From Metridium senile (lineage: Eukaryota > Cnidaria > Anthozoa > Actiniaria > Metridiidae), in NCBI GenBank assembly GCA_949775045.1, contig OX459110.1, forward strand, positions 14,518,452 through 14,582,451: a DNA stretch of 64,000 nt. Reading direction: 5' to 3'. Positions 14,143 through 33,700 of the stretch are shown in pieces; within the stretch, counting starts at the first letter, position 1; each line of letters starts with the position of its first letter. A program made the translations under genes and the position numbers. Below the pieces are notes generated by a model. The model saw nothing but the letters and a program-made list of their open reading frames with translations, did no database searches and was not told the origin of the DNA.

Positions 14143-15165
14143 TAAAATAAAAAAAAATAAAAAAATATCGACATCTTCTTTTTCCATTTTCATGCAACGA
14201 CTTTTACATGGTTGGAAAGCTTGATAAAAATGCTGCAAAGATCAAAAGTCAGTTTTTCGAAAGACTTTCAATACGCGATTTTATCAAGGAAAAAGCCGAT
14301 TTTTCGAGTGACGCCACTCCTTTTGCCGTTTTGATCGGGTTATTTTGTTCTGTTGCAGCTGCGTTTGATCATGCACTTAGATATGGCCATAGACTGCTCG
14401 CTGGCCAAGAAAAAGTTTGAAAACGTTTCGAATTCGTTGAGAAATGCGACGTTGTTTTTGGTGCTTTTATCGAAAATGTCACATATTGACATGTTTTCGC
14501 CTATTTTCAATACGTTCTTCTATTCCGTTTCGTTCGATTTCGATAGCGTAGTGAGATATCGTTGCAAGCTACTCGTTGCCAAAGAAAACATTTTGAAAAA
14601 GACTCGAATTCGGGGTGAAAATTGACATATTTCTCATCGAAGTTTTGGAAGCCATTTTGCCACAGGAAACCCAACATGTCAACAAATGTCGAATGCCCGC
14701 CACAGGAAGCCCACCGGCTCCCACAAATTTTTACCGCTAATTTTACCTAGCCTCCTCCGCAGGCAACTCCTGATTCCGAGAGTGATTTTCGTGATTTTGG
14801 GGTTCCTGTGTGCCTAAGAGATGCCTGCGGAGGAGGCTAAATTTTACCCTACTTTTTATTTATTTTTCTTCGAATAAATTCGATCATCACATTATCTTGA
14901 TCAAGATGTATCTGTGCATGCCAAAAAGTTGCATAAGCCAACTTATGACATTTGTTGACATGTTGGGTTAGAAGAACGTATTAGAAGAACGTATTTTAAA
15001 TAGTCGAAAACATGTCAATGTGACATTTTCGATAAAAGCACCGAAAACAACTTCGCATTTCTCAAGGAATTCGAAACGTTTTCAAACTTTTTCTTGGCCA
15101 GCGAGCAGTCTATGGCCATATCTATGTGCATGATCAAAACCAGCTGCAACAGAACAAAATATAAT
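14143..15165 (-). repeat. Inverted and rearranged terminal satellite copy
   Basis: The last direct copy breaks off after gaagaacgta and an A/T-only tract (about 14143-14167). The sequence then continues as the reverse complement of the satellite (about 14168-14747 and 14840-14948), interrupted by a 92-bp MITE. A deleted piece of satellite in direct orientation follows (about 14950-15163) and ends where unique AT-rich DNA begins. The terminal copy differs from the array consensus at more sites than internal copies differ from each other, as expected at an array edge that escapes homogenisation. Confidence 0.9.
14748..14839. mobile_element. 92-bp MITE with 18-bp TIRs and 9-bp TSD
   Basis: Perfect 18-bp terminal inverted repeats TAGCCTCCTCCGCAGGCA / TGCCTGCGGAGGAGGCTA. 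The element is flanked by the 9-bp direct repeat AATTTTACC (14739-14747 and 14840-14848). The neighbouring satellite copies supply the empty site (accgctaattttaccctact in reverse complement), which proves insertion and the duplication length. A 9-bp duplication points to Mutator-like or a similar transposase; no coding capacity. Confidence 0.93.
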
Positions 15166-15836
15166 TATGAGTTATAATTATGTATTATTAATGTTCATGA
15201 AGCATACTGAAATCTTGATACCCTTGACAATGTTGAAATGGTAGTTTCAAAGTTTATGAAACCATAAATATCGAAACCATATGATTACCTAGTATACAAT
15301 TCTTTTCGTTTGTATGCACAATGTAACAATTCATCTTATATGCATTCAAACATTGTTTCTTTTAATTGTTAGAGACATCTCGATTACGCATTACATAATA
15401 TATACAATATGAGCGGCTGATCTGTATGTTCTGTAAGTAAATATCATATATTATTATAACACAACCAGGAGTAACTTAATGTATCTTTGTATGTATTGCT
15501 ATAAAATTTATTTCTTCCAGATCACCAGCTTTGGCAGTACTAACATAGAACATTATATATTTTATTGTCCCCTGTCCTCTATAGTTATAGATAAATACAA
15601 GCTATATAAATTTTCCTTGCGAATAGTTCTTAAAAAGGCATATATAAAGATTTACAATTTGTTATATACATATGAAAAAGCACTCATATTTCTTACTCTT
15701 GTTCATCCACAGTTAATACCTCTAGTACATAGATCACCACCAAATTTGTACATTACAACAGGTTTTATCAGCATGATGAAATAGGAAATTGATGTATGAT
15801 AAGTAATATTGTGTAATAATGTCACAATTAGTTAAG
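15166..15836. other. AT-rich intergenic DNA between satellite and DUSP gene
   Basis: No gene or repeat family recognised. An open frame of 101 codons at 15479-15784 on the plus strand has low-complexity, hydrophobic composition with no domain or splice context, and I regard it as chance. The 3'UTR of the minus-strand phosphatase gene probably occupies part of this stretch. Confidence 0.6.
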
Positions 15837-18129
15837 TTAAACATTTGCAGTCAGTTGTGTAAGGCTTCCTGTGCTGTTATTAAGGTGACGAAGAAATCCA
15901 TCTTGTTTAGGTTGATGAGCAGAGATCAACTCTTTTTCAAACTGCACTAGTTGCCCCATGAAGTTAAGGTTTGGTGAGATTGTTGGCCTCTTTTCTTTAA
16001 CAAACCTTTATAGAAACATATGCACAGTAAATACCTTCAAATCATAAAGACTTTACATCATGGATAGGAGATAAGTAGAATGTTATTCATTTGTCTCACA
16101 AATGTCGAAGGTTTGGACCACAACATTTTGACTGCTACTGCTAGACTTCATCAAGTGATGGGTAGACTGATATAAGATCTTTCCTCATTCCATCACCTGA
16201 TAAAGACTAAGGCTATGTTTACACGGTACCGGACAAATTTTTGACCGGTCAAAAAAACATTCGCTCAGGGGTTCCGTTCACACGGGACCGCACTAAACGT
16301 GCAATAATTTGGACGCCTAACCGGCCAAAACGAAAATATTGTAATAATCGGTTCCGTGTGAACAGCATGTCCAGGTCGATATTTTGACCGGTCAAAAATT
16401 CGTCCGGGCCCATGTAAACCTAGCCTAACAGTAGCAGTCCAACGGTTGCAGTCCAAACCTTTAAATAACTTAATACTTAGCCAATACATAAATTAAAGGT
16501 AAGGAATACATCCAATCATTGTATTTGGATAACTATTGGTTAGCATCTCATACATGCTCAAACTCTTTTGTGTTTCATTGATTCCAAGATAACTCCAATT
16601 TAAAAAAAACTGGCCATTATTTCAAGTACAAAAAGCAATCAACAATGCTTTATCATAATGATAACGAATAGAAAGTATTGTTGATTCAAGACACCAGATG
16701 AGCAAAAAAAATGACAAACATATGAAGTTAGAGTATTTTACATGGTGTGTACAATTGCTATTGCAACTGTTTTGTAATAATAGATGTGATTACAAACCTG
16801 TAGGCCTCATCCAGTGACAATCCCAAGTGTTTCATGACATATGCAATGGCTATTGTTGCAGATCGAGACTTGCCAGCAAAACAGTGAACTAAAACACGGC
16901 TATTGGATTCACGTGCCTTATCTATAACAAAATACAATAAAACATTAAACATGAACTGTCTTGGTGTGCAACAAAATAGTAATGAAGAACATATAAGTGA
17001 ATAATAACATATTATCCCTACAATGCAAGGCTCTTCATCTGTTAAATGTTTATAATTCAACTATAATTCAATTAATTAATTCCTTTCCCACTACATTACT
17101 CCAAAAGTCAGGACAACGTTCTTGCAATTAGATGTAAATAATTGAACTGACTATATATTCTTACCTATAAACTCAAATGCAGTTGGTAGCCAATCAATGA
17201 TGTTTTCCTGGATGGAGTCTCGTACTGGTATACGCATGTAGTGTGTTGTATTTTCCAGATTTTTAGGAGCTGGGCATGCACAACTAACATTTAACACAAA
17301 AGTAATACCGTTGGCATCTCTAAAGTTTGAATCTAATGCATGTTCTTGAGCCCCTAGGTACAGAAATGAAAGAATGTGTGATGGTGCTTCAAACTCTGAT
17401 GATAGACAAGGTTGAGAAAGCACTGTTCTTGGACTGCAGTGAACTGTTGAACTTGTACGAGACTCACAAAGATCAGGGAAAGTTTTAGAGAAGAATGAGA
17501 ATCCACCTGAAATAAGAAGAAGTTAATGTAATCAGTTAGTCTTGATGCAGTTAAAAAACAAACACATGAAAATTTAACTAGTTTACAACAATGAACATGA
17601 TATAACATATAACCATATTTCCCTATAAAGACCATGCCTCTACACTCATCAATTAGAATACAGTAACAATTTTTGAATAATCTTAAAGAAAACTGTGAAC
17701 ATTATGGCTGGTGCATATAATAATATAGAAATGTACATCACTGCAGTTTGTATGTGATGTGTTTGTTGGCAACAATGACATGTACTCACCTTTAAGAAAA
17801 AACACATCTTTAAATCCATGAACCAACTTGTTTAATACAACACACATAAAGTTATCCTGAGATAAAGACTCAGTGTCAAGTGTTCCTTGGTCATAAACAA
17901 TAATCTTATCGCTTTCTAAAGCATCTTCCATTGTCCCTTTTATAAGTTCATGAATTGTAACTTTGTTAGAAATAAGTCTTCTTTTAATCAGCTTTGAGCA
18001 TCCAATATTAATTGACTGTATAACATGTCCATCATTGTATTCTAAAAATGATCTACTGTCTATGATGAGTAATTTATGTAGTTGTCCAATCATACATTCT
18101 GCAAGTTGTTGTGGGTTAATTGCCTCCAT
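15837..18129 (-). CDS. Dual-specificity MAP-kinase phosphatase, DUSP8/DUSP16-like
   Basis: Four coding exons on the minus strand: 18129-17790, 17506-17165, 16921-16798, 16005-15837. They join in phase into 975 nt, 324 aa. Residues about 1-125 form a rhodanese/CDC25-like MAPK-docking domain with the basic docking motif KRRL at 49-52 inside CSKLIKRRL, as in DUSP8/16. Residues about 155-305 are the phosphatase domain, with general acid D210 (RIPVRDS), the signature H240-C241-FAGKS-R247 (HCX5R), and the family motif [12 protein letters not shown] near the end. Known role: removal of phosphate from Thr and Tyr of JNK/p38 MAP kinases in the cytoplasm. The protein stops soon after the catalytic domain, lacking the long C-terminal tail of vertebrate DUSP8/16. 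K245 in the signature loop replaces the usual Ile/Val. Assignment to the DUSP8/16 branch is from recalled family sequence. All introns are GT-AG. Confidence 0.94.
16211..16425. mobile_element. 215-bp PIF/Harbinger-like MITE in DUSP intron 3
   Basis: Terminal inverted repeats of about 45 bp with a handful of mismatches, starting GGCTATGTTTACACGG and ending in its complement TGTAAACCTAGCC. Each arm carries the perfect palindrome TTTTGACCGGTCAAAA. It is flanked by TAA on both sides (16208-16210 and 16426-16428), the 3-bp TWA target duplication typical of PIF/Harbinger. No coding capacity. Family assignment rests on the duplication and TIR shape. Confidence 0.85.
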
Positions 18130-19480
18130 TGTTTTAAATTATGGCTCTGTAAAGAAAGAAAGAAAATACTTGATTATATATTGTTTGTAAAGTATGATTT
18201 TGTAATCACTCGTATGATTACAGACCGAATTGGATTCCGCTCAGTCCAATTACCATCATTAATATTGGAAATCAATGATCCATCCATGAAACAAAATTTT
18301 GTGACCTTGTCGATTGATCAATTAATTATTATCTGTATTTCAAAGGACACAATGGACAATCCATACCAATTGATAACTCTCTTTTACCAATTAATACATG
18401 TACCAATTGATGACTGCCTTTTACCAATTAATACATGTACCAATTGATGACTGGTTTTATTGTGACTATTGATTGGTCATCGATTGATATCAACTCATTG
18501 ATGGGATTTCTGATCATCAATTGACTATGCCTGGTTCTTCCTTACATCCTTAGATTCTGACTCAGTAGCCATGAGTGTTAGTCGCTGGCAACTCCTTTTT
18601 CACTTTTGGGTTTCCTTAATCATACAAGGCCTATCACTACCTATAGCCATGTTTACATCAGCAAACAGCTGTACAATGTTTATGAACATTCCTCGAAGAA
18701 ATGAACCACACAACTGATAAGGGACTGGGATTGGTAGAATTATTAGAACCAATCTGAGAGTCTTGAGTACCCCTCCCTTATGAAAAACGAACATAAACAA
18801 CAACAAATTTCTCCTTAGAAGGCAGTGTAAATGGCTGGTTTGTATTGCAGTCACCGTTTATACAGTCAAGAACATGTTGATAAGTATGATTGAAATACTG
18901 TATAGCTTACAGTACATGTTAACATTACTCTTCTATTCACAATAAGAGATTTGATTAAAATAAGCCCATCAAAATAACAACCTAACGAAGTCCTCGATTC
19001 ATACTCATATACTTGATTAACAAACATCATTAAATGCTCGAAAACCTCACCGAAGAATTGATAGTTAGTCGATTTCAGATGAGTTTGTTGATTTCAGTGT
19101 TCAATATGGCGAGTTGTGAAAGTGTGCCATCAAGCATAACGCGATAAATACAAAACATGAATAATTCTTACCTTTGTACAGTAGAAACAGACTACACACA
19201 AAATAACTACGGTCTAGTCTACGTTGGCAGGAAAAGATGAACAAAACGACTGCATCCACAACTAAACAGATTCAGAAAATCGTCCCTGTTTTGTAAAAAG
19301 CCGCACGGAAACACTAACTTGAAAGAGAAAGTTGAGGAAAACCCGTGCAATGAAGCCTGATATAGTTCAGTTCATCGACGAAGTTCAACTTAACAGTTAG
19401 ATAAGACATAAAATACTTAGGTCATGTGAATAAACCACAACTACAGTGAGAAACACACAAAAGAAAGAACAGAATTTCGA
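18130..19480 (-). promoter_or_regulatory. 5'UTR intron and probable first non-coding exon of the DUSP gene
   Basis: Eleven to twenty bases upstream of the DUSP start codon lies a strong minus-strand acceptor (pyrimidine tract then tttacag, about 18150). A matching strong donor (AAAG|GTAAG) lies at 19172/19171, so a non-coding first exon probably runs from 19172 to about 19400-19480. The intron holds a 37-bp tandem duplication (18381-18454). Exon extent is inferred from splice signals only; transcript data would settle it. Confidence 0.5.
18381..18454 (+). repeat. 37-bp tandem duplication
   Basis: Two adjacent copies of a 37-bp unit beginning cttttaccaattaatacatg; they differ only at the last base. 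Lies in the DUSP 5' intron. Confidence 0.85.
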
Positions 19481-19833
19481 GATGTGCCAACAAACGAACT
19501 TTCTTTGCATGCTTCTATTTTTAGCTTCAATAAAGCGCTACGTCATTGCTAGCCAATCATCGATAAGAATATATCTGTGAATCATTGGTAGGGAGGAGTG
19601 GGCTGTTTGCAATCATTTTACAATTTATTGCAATACTGTTTCCCATAGAACATGAGTTTGGACTTTTTCATCTCCAAAATGTCGTGGTTATTAAAAAAAC
19701 TCAAAGTCCTGTCCAATTATTGCTTAAAATAGCTTGTTTAGTGTTGTTAACATTTTGACGGCTCCTACCCCTCCCCAAACAGATTTAGAATGTTACGCAA
19801 GTGTCATCATCGCGTGGTCGCTTGGAATTCAAG
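19480..19833. promoter_or_regulatory. Probable bidirectional promoter between DUSP and ACAD8
   Basis: The phosphatase (minus) and ACAD8 (plus) are head-to-head. The interval contains CCAAT motifs in both orientations (agCCAATca near 19550 and tcATTGGta near 19580). Sharing of one promoter region is inferred from the layout and these motifs; no TATA box is obvious. Confidence 0.45.
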
Positions 19834-27244
<7,411 letters not shown>

Positions 27245-27481
27245 CACTGCAGCAAGAATTGATTAATATAAAAATGAAATGCCAGATATATATAGCATTC
27301 TTATATTATTAGGTAATTTGGTAAATATTTATTGAGATGACAAAGGAACATTTTTACTTACAGGAATAAGCTATTTATAATACTGGAATAATTTATTACT
27401 TGATACTTAAAACTTAAAACTTAAAATACTCTTATTAATTAATTTATTTTTAATTGTAAAAGATATTTTGTGTATTAAATG

Positions 27482-27487
27482 AATAAA
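27482..27487 (+). terminator. ACAD8: Probable ACAD8 polyadenylation signal
   Basis: AATAAA about 240 bp after the ACAD8 stop codon, followed by a T/G-rich stretch. Position is plausible for a short 3'UTR; cleavage site not visible. Confidence 0.5.
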
Positions 27488-27761
27488 CTGTTTAAATGTG
27501 TTGCAAATACAAGCTGTTATTTTTAGTTATTGAATCAGTCAACATTTACTACATATAATAAAGAAACAACGCAAACAACAAGCACGGTAAATACACAATG
27601 TTTAAACAATTGAAACAAATTAGAAATAGTTGTGTTGTGAAGCCAGACAAGTTGCAACATTCATGTGTAACAACATTGCACCACAGATAAAGTTCAGTTT
27701 GTTTTACATGTATCAGTTTTATATGATAATTATATGAAATGGTTCACACCTCACAGTAAAG

Positions 27762-30700
27762 ATGAACTCTATGTGGACAAAGATATTTGCGTGTTTAGTA
27801 GTCTACATTTCAGGTGAATTTCACAATTATTATTTATCACTTTACCCAGTCTTTGTAATGATTCTTTCAAGTGTGGAAGTTTATAGTCGAGATGTTTCAG
27901 GGTTTTGTAATACAAGAATATTACAAGATTATAGTTAATTACTCTGAAGTCCTGAATAATCGTATATATACGTTTATTTATTTTTTTAGAAACTTTTTCA
28001 CTCTATACAGCCTTTTTGGGCCTGTACAATTATTAATTTAAGGCATTCCCACTCTGTACGCAACTTATTCGGGTCTCGGTACGGTTATCAAATTGACAAC
28101 ACAGCAGTTTAGAAATATAACAGCATTGCCATCCTTCTAACATGTATACTTTGTCTAAGACCAGAAGCTCAAATACCATACCCTGACTGGCAGCACATAC
28201 CTGTTTAGCAAATATATGGGAGTACCCTAACCCTACCTCCCTCCCCCCTCCCGTTTATTGGTTATCTTGGATATTTCCTCTTTATACTATTATTCCGCTC
28301 TATACTTTTATTGGTTAACTTGGATTAATTTCCACTCTTTTGCAGTAGTCAGACACCAAAATCAAGGGTAAGTATTATTAATAATATAATAATAATGATG
28401 ATAGGTAGTAATTAGATATGAGATTTGATTTATTTGTCACACTAATCACTTCATCAGGTGATAGGTTGATTAGGGCGGTCTTTTATATCAGTTAGATGTA
28501 ATTGCCTTATGAAAATTATATTGCTATTGTACTTGTCTCAGATCTGTTAACGCTGCTCAGCCATCTATTTATTCACTGGATCACTTCATTGAGTTGGTAG
28601 AAAAGATTGAAAGACACCCAAAGATGAACACCAAAAGTCTTGATGTGTTAGTGCATTCCATCCGTGGACTGGTCTACAACGATGACATGTGGAATATTTT
28701 ACTTGGTATAATAGAATTATTTTGGCGGTTTACCTCAGTGACTTACTTATATCTAATAGTTACAGCTACTAATTTATGATTATAATTGTTATCGCTTGAC
28801 TATTACCAACTGTTGCTGTTGCTTGACATGCTATTACCAATTGTTGATGTTGCTTGACATGCTATCACCAATTGTTGCTGTTGCTTGACATGCTATCACC
28901 AATTGTTGCTGTTGCTTGACTATTACCAATTGTTGATGTTGCTTGACATGCTATCACCAATTGTTGTTGTTGCTTGACATGCTATCACCAATTGTTGCTG
29001 TTGCTTGACTATTACCAATGGTTGCTGTTGCTTGACTATTACCAATTGTGGCTGTTGCTTGACTATTACCAATTGTTGCTGTTGCTTGACTATTACCAAT
29101 TGTTGTTTCCAGGTAAGCCACCATCTCTATCTAGTGACATTCTCTCTGCGGAGGAACAACATGTTTTAACAGCCATGCTTCGTCATGGTTACCTGGGAAC
29201 CATAGAGACAGGTGTAATATGGACAGTCAATGAGACTGTTGCCATTGGTCATGTGATCACAGGGATTTGTGCAGGAATTAGACGCAATACAAGACTATCT
29301 CTTGGAGGTTGGGACTCTGATGCTCAGGATCCAGTAGACAATCTGTTTGCTGCTACCGTGGCTGGAACTATTGCACGTACTGGACTTGACAATGTTAACG
29401 ATCCATCTAGGACAGTGTTTGGACCTGGTGGAGCATGGAAACCCAATGTGAAGTGCCCTGAGACTTATTACAAGAGTGATGGTCCATTTTCAAGTGCAAG
29501 CAATGCACAGCTACTTGGTGATATCGATGGTTTTATTCTAGGTTCTAAAATACGACAGTGGGTTCGTAAAGGTGTTCGACTTGGACAACTACTAAGGATG
29601 TACTACTCCTCAGGAATCTGTTACGACACAAGCTTTGTCTAGTAAGTGGCCAACTAAATACTTTATTTTGCTCACAGTTATATTATGATGTAGATGAGGT
29701 ATGATCGTCTGGGGTTGTGTAGTCTTCAGAAAGACTGATGGTGTTGATGACGTCTGACGTTTCGCCAACATAAGCGGAAGAATCATCTTCAAACGTTATG
29801 ATAAAGTTGTATTATGGTAATTGCTGAAATGAATGTTTTTTATCTAGTTGATGATAATTGATGATATGGTAGATGTTCTGATAAAGGAAGAAATGTTTGA
29901 ATTATTATCATTCACAATGATTTTACTTTTCAGTTGTAATCGTGCTGTCAAGATAAAAAAAATGCTTCAGACATACACACTTTTTGGACAAGTAGTTGTA
30001 TTTGGCTTTCCTTTTTACAACAAACACAGAGCAATTTACAAGAATGTAAAACCCACTGACATTATCAAGGTGGCCAGGAAGCTGGTAATTGACAAGGAGT
30101 TCTTCTCTTATGTAGGTTAGTCATTATTTAGTACATGTCCCTGCATCCAGTGACTGTTACTTTCATCTAACTGTCAATGAATCATCTCCACAATTACATT
30201 TACCAGTACCATATAACAATGCATTAGATCAAGCCCATGGAGTAAGTGTCTATTATAGTGTTTATTCTATCTATTTTATAGATAGTCTTCTCAGTGGAGA
30301 GTCTTGTAATGTCAATGGATATGATGAACACTGTGAACTACCAGCAAATCTTGTTTTTCTGATGGATGAATCAGGAAGTATTGAAAGTCACAATTATGAA
30401 ATAGAAAAAAGCTTTGTCAAGTAAGTACTAGCTGCTTGAACCTGTAAACACTACAGCTAACGATACACATATTGATGTTGTAATATTGTATTGGTTAGAA
30501 TATTGTTTCACTTGTGATAATGCCGATAGCGTGCATGCATTGCTGTTATTGCTAATGTTGACAAAGACATGCAGTGTAGTTTGTAACAATTCTCTGTTTA
30601 TTGAACATTTGTTGTTGTTGTTTTTTTTTTTGTAGCAAAATTATTGACACTTTCCATGTTTCCCGGTTCCAAACCCAAGTTGCAGCTGTTGAATATTCAG

Positions 30701-33700
30701 ATACTCCAGTGGTTTCTATCAAATTGAATGAATATGAATCAAAGACACGGCTACAATGTGCTGTGAAAAAGTTTGAGTACAAAGGTACGTAAACAGGATG
30801 TCTTCTTGTTACTACTATAGATACAGATGCAAGATAAATAATATATGACTTAATCAGTCGTCCAGGAACTTAGAGCTATCAGGCTCAGCTAAGTTCAATA
30901 AACTTGGTCTGTGTCAGTCATATAGCCTGAAATCCTAAGCAATATAGTCCCTACCTTCACAGTTCCCTTCGCCATCTTGAAAGGAAGCTGGGCCTTTGCA
31001 TTGAAGAGAGACGCACGTTGAGCTTGCAATGATAGAGACATTTTATCATCTCGCGGAACAATTATTCATGTGTCTCTATCATTGCAAGCTCAACGTTTGT
31101 CTCTCTTCGATGCAAAGGCCTGGTTACTAGAACTTTCAAGATGGCGCAGGGAACTGCGAAGGGGAGCAATTTTCAACCAAGTGTCTCTGTAACAGTAATA
31201 TATCTTGGTTGATCAGTGCAAACAAGACTTTCTTTGTGAGGGTGGTGTTCTCTGCTCTGTATAGAAGAGATACTAATAGATCACTTTCATGTTATGTAGC
31301 ATCACAATAGAACAGTAGTTGCTATAGATAATATGAACCTGTAGTATTAATGGTTCAGTGTATCATATTTATCAGGAGGTCCAACATATACAGGCAAAGC
31401 TATACAGTTGGTAATTGACCAAGTATTACTTCCAGCACAAGCAGCTGATCAAAGTAGAAACACTCCACAGATTGTTGTACTATTGACTGATGGCAAATCA
31501 AATGATCCTAACAAAGACACCCTTAGACGTGCTGTGCAACATATAAAACATGATATTAAAGGTATAGAACTCATTTAATATTTTAATATAATAAATCATT
31601 ATAAAAGTAGGAAAAGTACTATTATTTAGCGTCGGTAGTTCCTTCAGCTAGAAGTAAGCAGGTCTCCCAGGAAGCCGACGGTGAAAGCATTCGTAGTGAT
31701 CTAGTTTTTTGACATTCCCAGTAAAGTTTTTTGTTTGATTTAAAATTTAGTTTAATGGTAAAAATCCTTTTTGTAGTAATAACCATTTTCTGTGTTGTAG
31801 ACTTGACATTTATTGCAGTTGGTGTTGGGAAATATGATATTCAAGAATTAAGATTCATTGCTACAGATCAAACCAAGCACGTGTTTGAAGCATCAGACTT
31901 CAGTGGTTTAATTAATCTTGTGACATCACTCAAAAATCGAACTTGTACAAGTAAGTATTAGTATTAGTAGTAGTAGTAGTAGTAGTAAAAAAGATATGAC
32001 AGGGTCGTGACGAGGGATGTTTTCTCGTGGTTGATCCACAATTTTTTACAGAACGATTTTTCACACGAGTTTGATCCCTGATCCCAAAAGCTAGCTCGCG
32101 TATTTTGATCCCTGATCCCTTGAGTCCCTGTATTCAATCATTCATACGATCCCGATCCCTCTTCTGTGATCCCTGATTCTAGCTGATTCGGAGTATGTGA
32201 TCCCTGATCCCACATCCTTCGTATCGACCCTGAGATTACTATTGCCTTTGGTATGTAAAGTAGTCAATCAATGCATGTGATGTGTGTGTATGGTTGAAAA
32301 TGATAGTGGAGTTTTGAGTCTAGTAAGTATTTAATATATATTTCCTTTCTGGTTTGTTGTAGCCCCTGTCATTGTGGATATCGATTTTCACCCTGATGCA
32401 AACGTGACTGTCATCTCAGCATTTGTTTCTCCCAGTAAACCGCGTTACTTTGTTGTACAAAGCGAGCGTTTCAAAGGCCTCAAAGAACTCTATATTGAGG
32501 TAATTGATTGGTCAATCCACACAAGTATTTATTTAGTAATTATCAGGGGCAGTTCCAGAAATTAGTAAGGGGTGTTCCAATTGCAAATGAAGAGCTCTTG
32601 AGGTGTTAGGGGGTGGCAGGTCCCTAAATGTCTCAAATAAATAGGGATAATTGTGGTGCTAGAGGAGTTTCTGGTGCCACTAGGGACACCCCTAGATCCG
32701 CCCCTGATTATAACAATAAAAATCATTGTTTCTGCCCAGATTACACCCATATATGGAACAATAGCATTGTATGCATCACGTGAGATGACAACGCCTGGTC
32801 CACAAGCTTATACATACAAGATAGACTCGCTGGGTAAGTTAGAGCAACACTGACATTTACAGTTACCATGGTAACATTAAAAATATATAAATTCAGTGTT
32901 TATAAGCAATGTCATTATATTATTTTGTTGGTAGATGTTGGAGAAAAGATGTTCTTCTATCTTGATGATCCCTGCAAAGGTATTTAATATAACCAATATG
33001 GCTGATTATATAGCCAATAGCTGATTATATAACCAATAGCTGATTATATAACCAATAGCTGATTATATAACCAATAGCTGATTATATAACCAATAGCTGA
33101 TTATATAACAAATAGCTGATTATATAACAAATAGCTGATTATATAACCAGGGGCGTCCAGGGAGGGGGGGGGGGGGGGGGGTACGTCGCACGAATCACGA
33201 AAAATAAAATCGCACAATCACGAATCACGAAGAACAAAATCCCCATTTCCCGAATCACGAGAAAAATGATAGCAAATAATTAATTAAAATCCGTACACAT
33301 AATTAGTCCCTTCTTTAACTAACCAAAACACAGAAAACACACATATAAAGGTACTTTGCCCCGCCATATTGACTTTAGACGACTCCGATGTAATCTGAGT
33401 ATAACGTTATGTTTAATCATTTACTTTTTTGATCATGTTTGACGCGTTGGCATGATATTCGCCAGGCATTATCATAACTGGTCTGTCTGTTTGTTTTCCA
33501 TTTAAAAAAATTCCGAAAATTCACGAATATCGAACAATTATTTTAGCTTTTCACGAGTCACGGGACAAGTGCCGTGCACGAATCACGAGAAATTATTTCT
33601 TGAATTCTCGGATCACGGAAAATTAAAATGCCCGATCACGGGTCACGAAAAAAACCCTGGACGCCCCTGTATAACCAATAGCTGATTATATAACAAATAG

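Noticed and set aside
15479..15784. 101-codon plus-strand frame
   Set aside because: AT-rich, low-complexity hydrophobic composition, no domain, no splice partners.
28974..29112. N-terminal extension of exon 4 of paralogue 1 (repeated LLLLDYYQ)
   Set aside because: Encoded by an intronic minisatellite; the acceptor at 29112 gives a phase and sequence that match paralogue 2.
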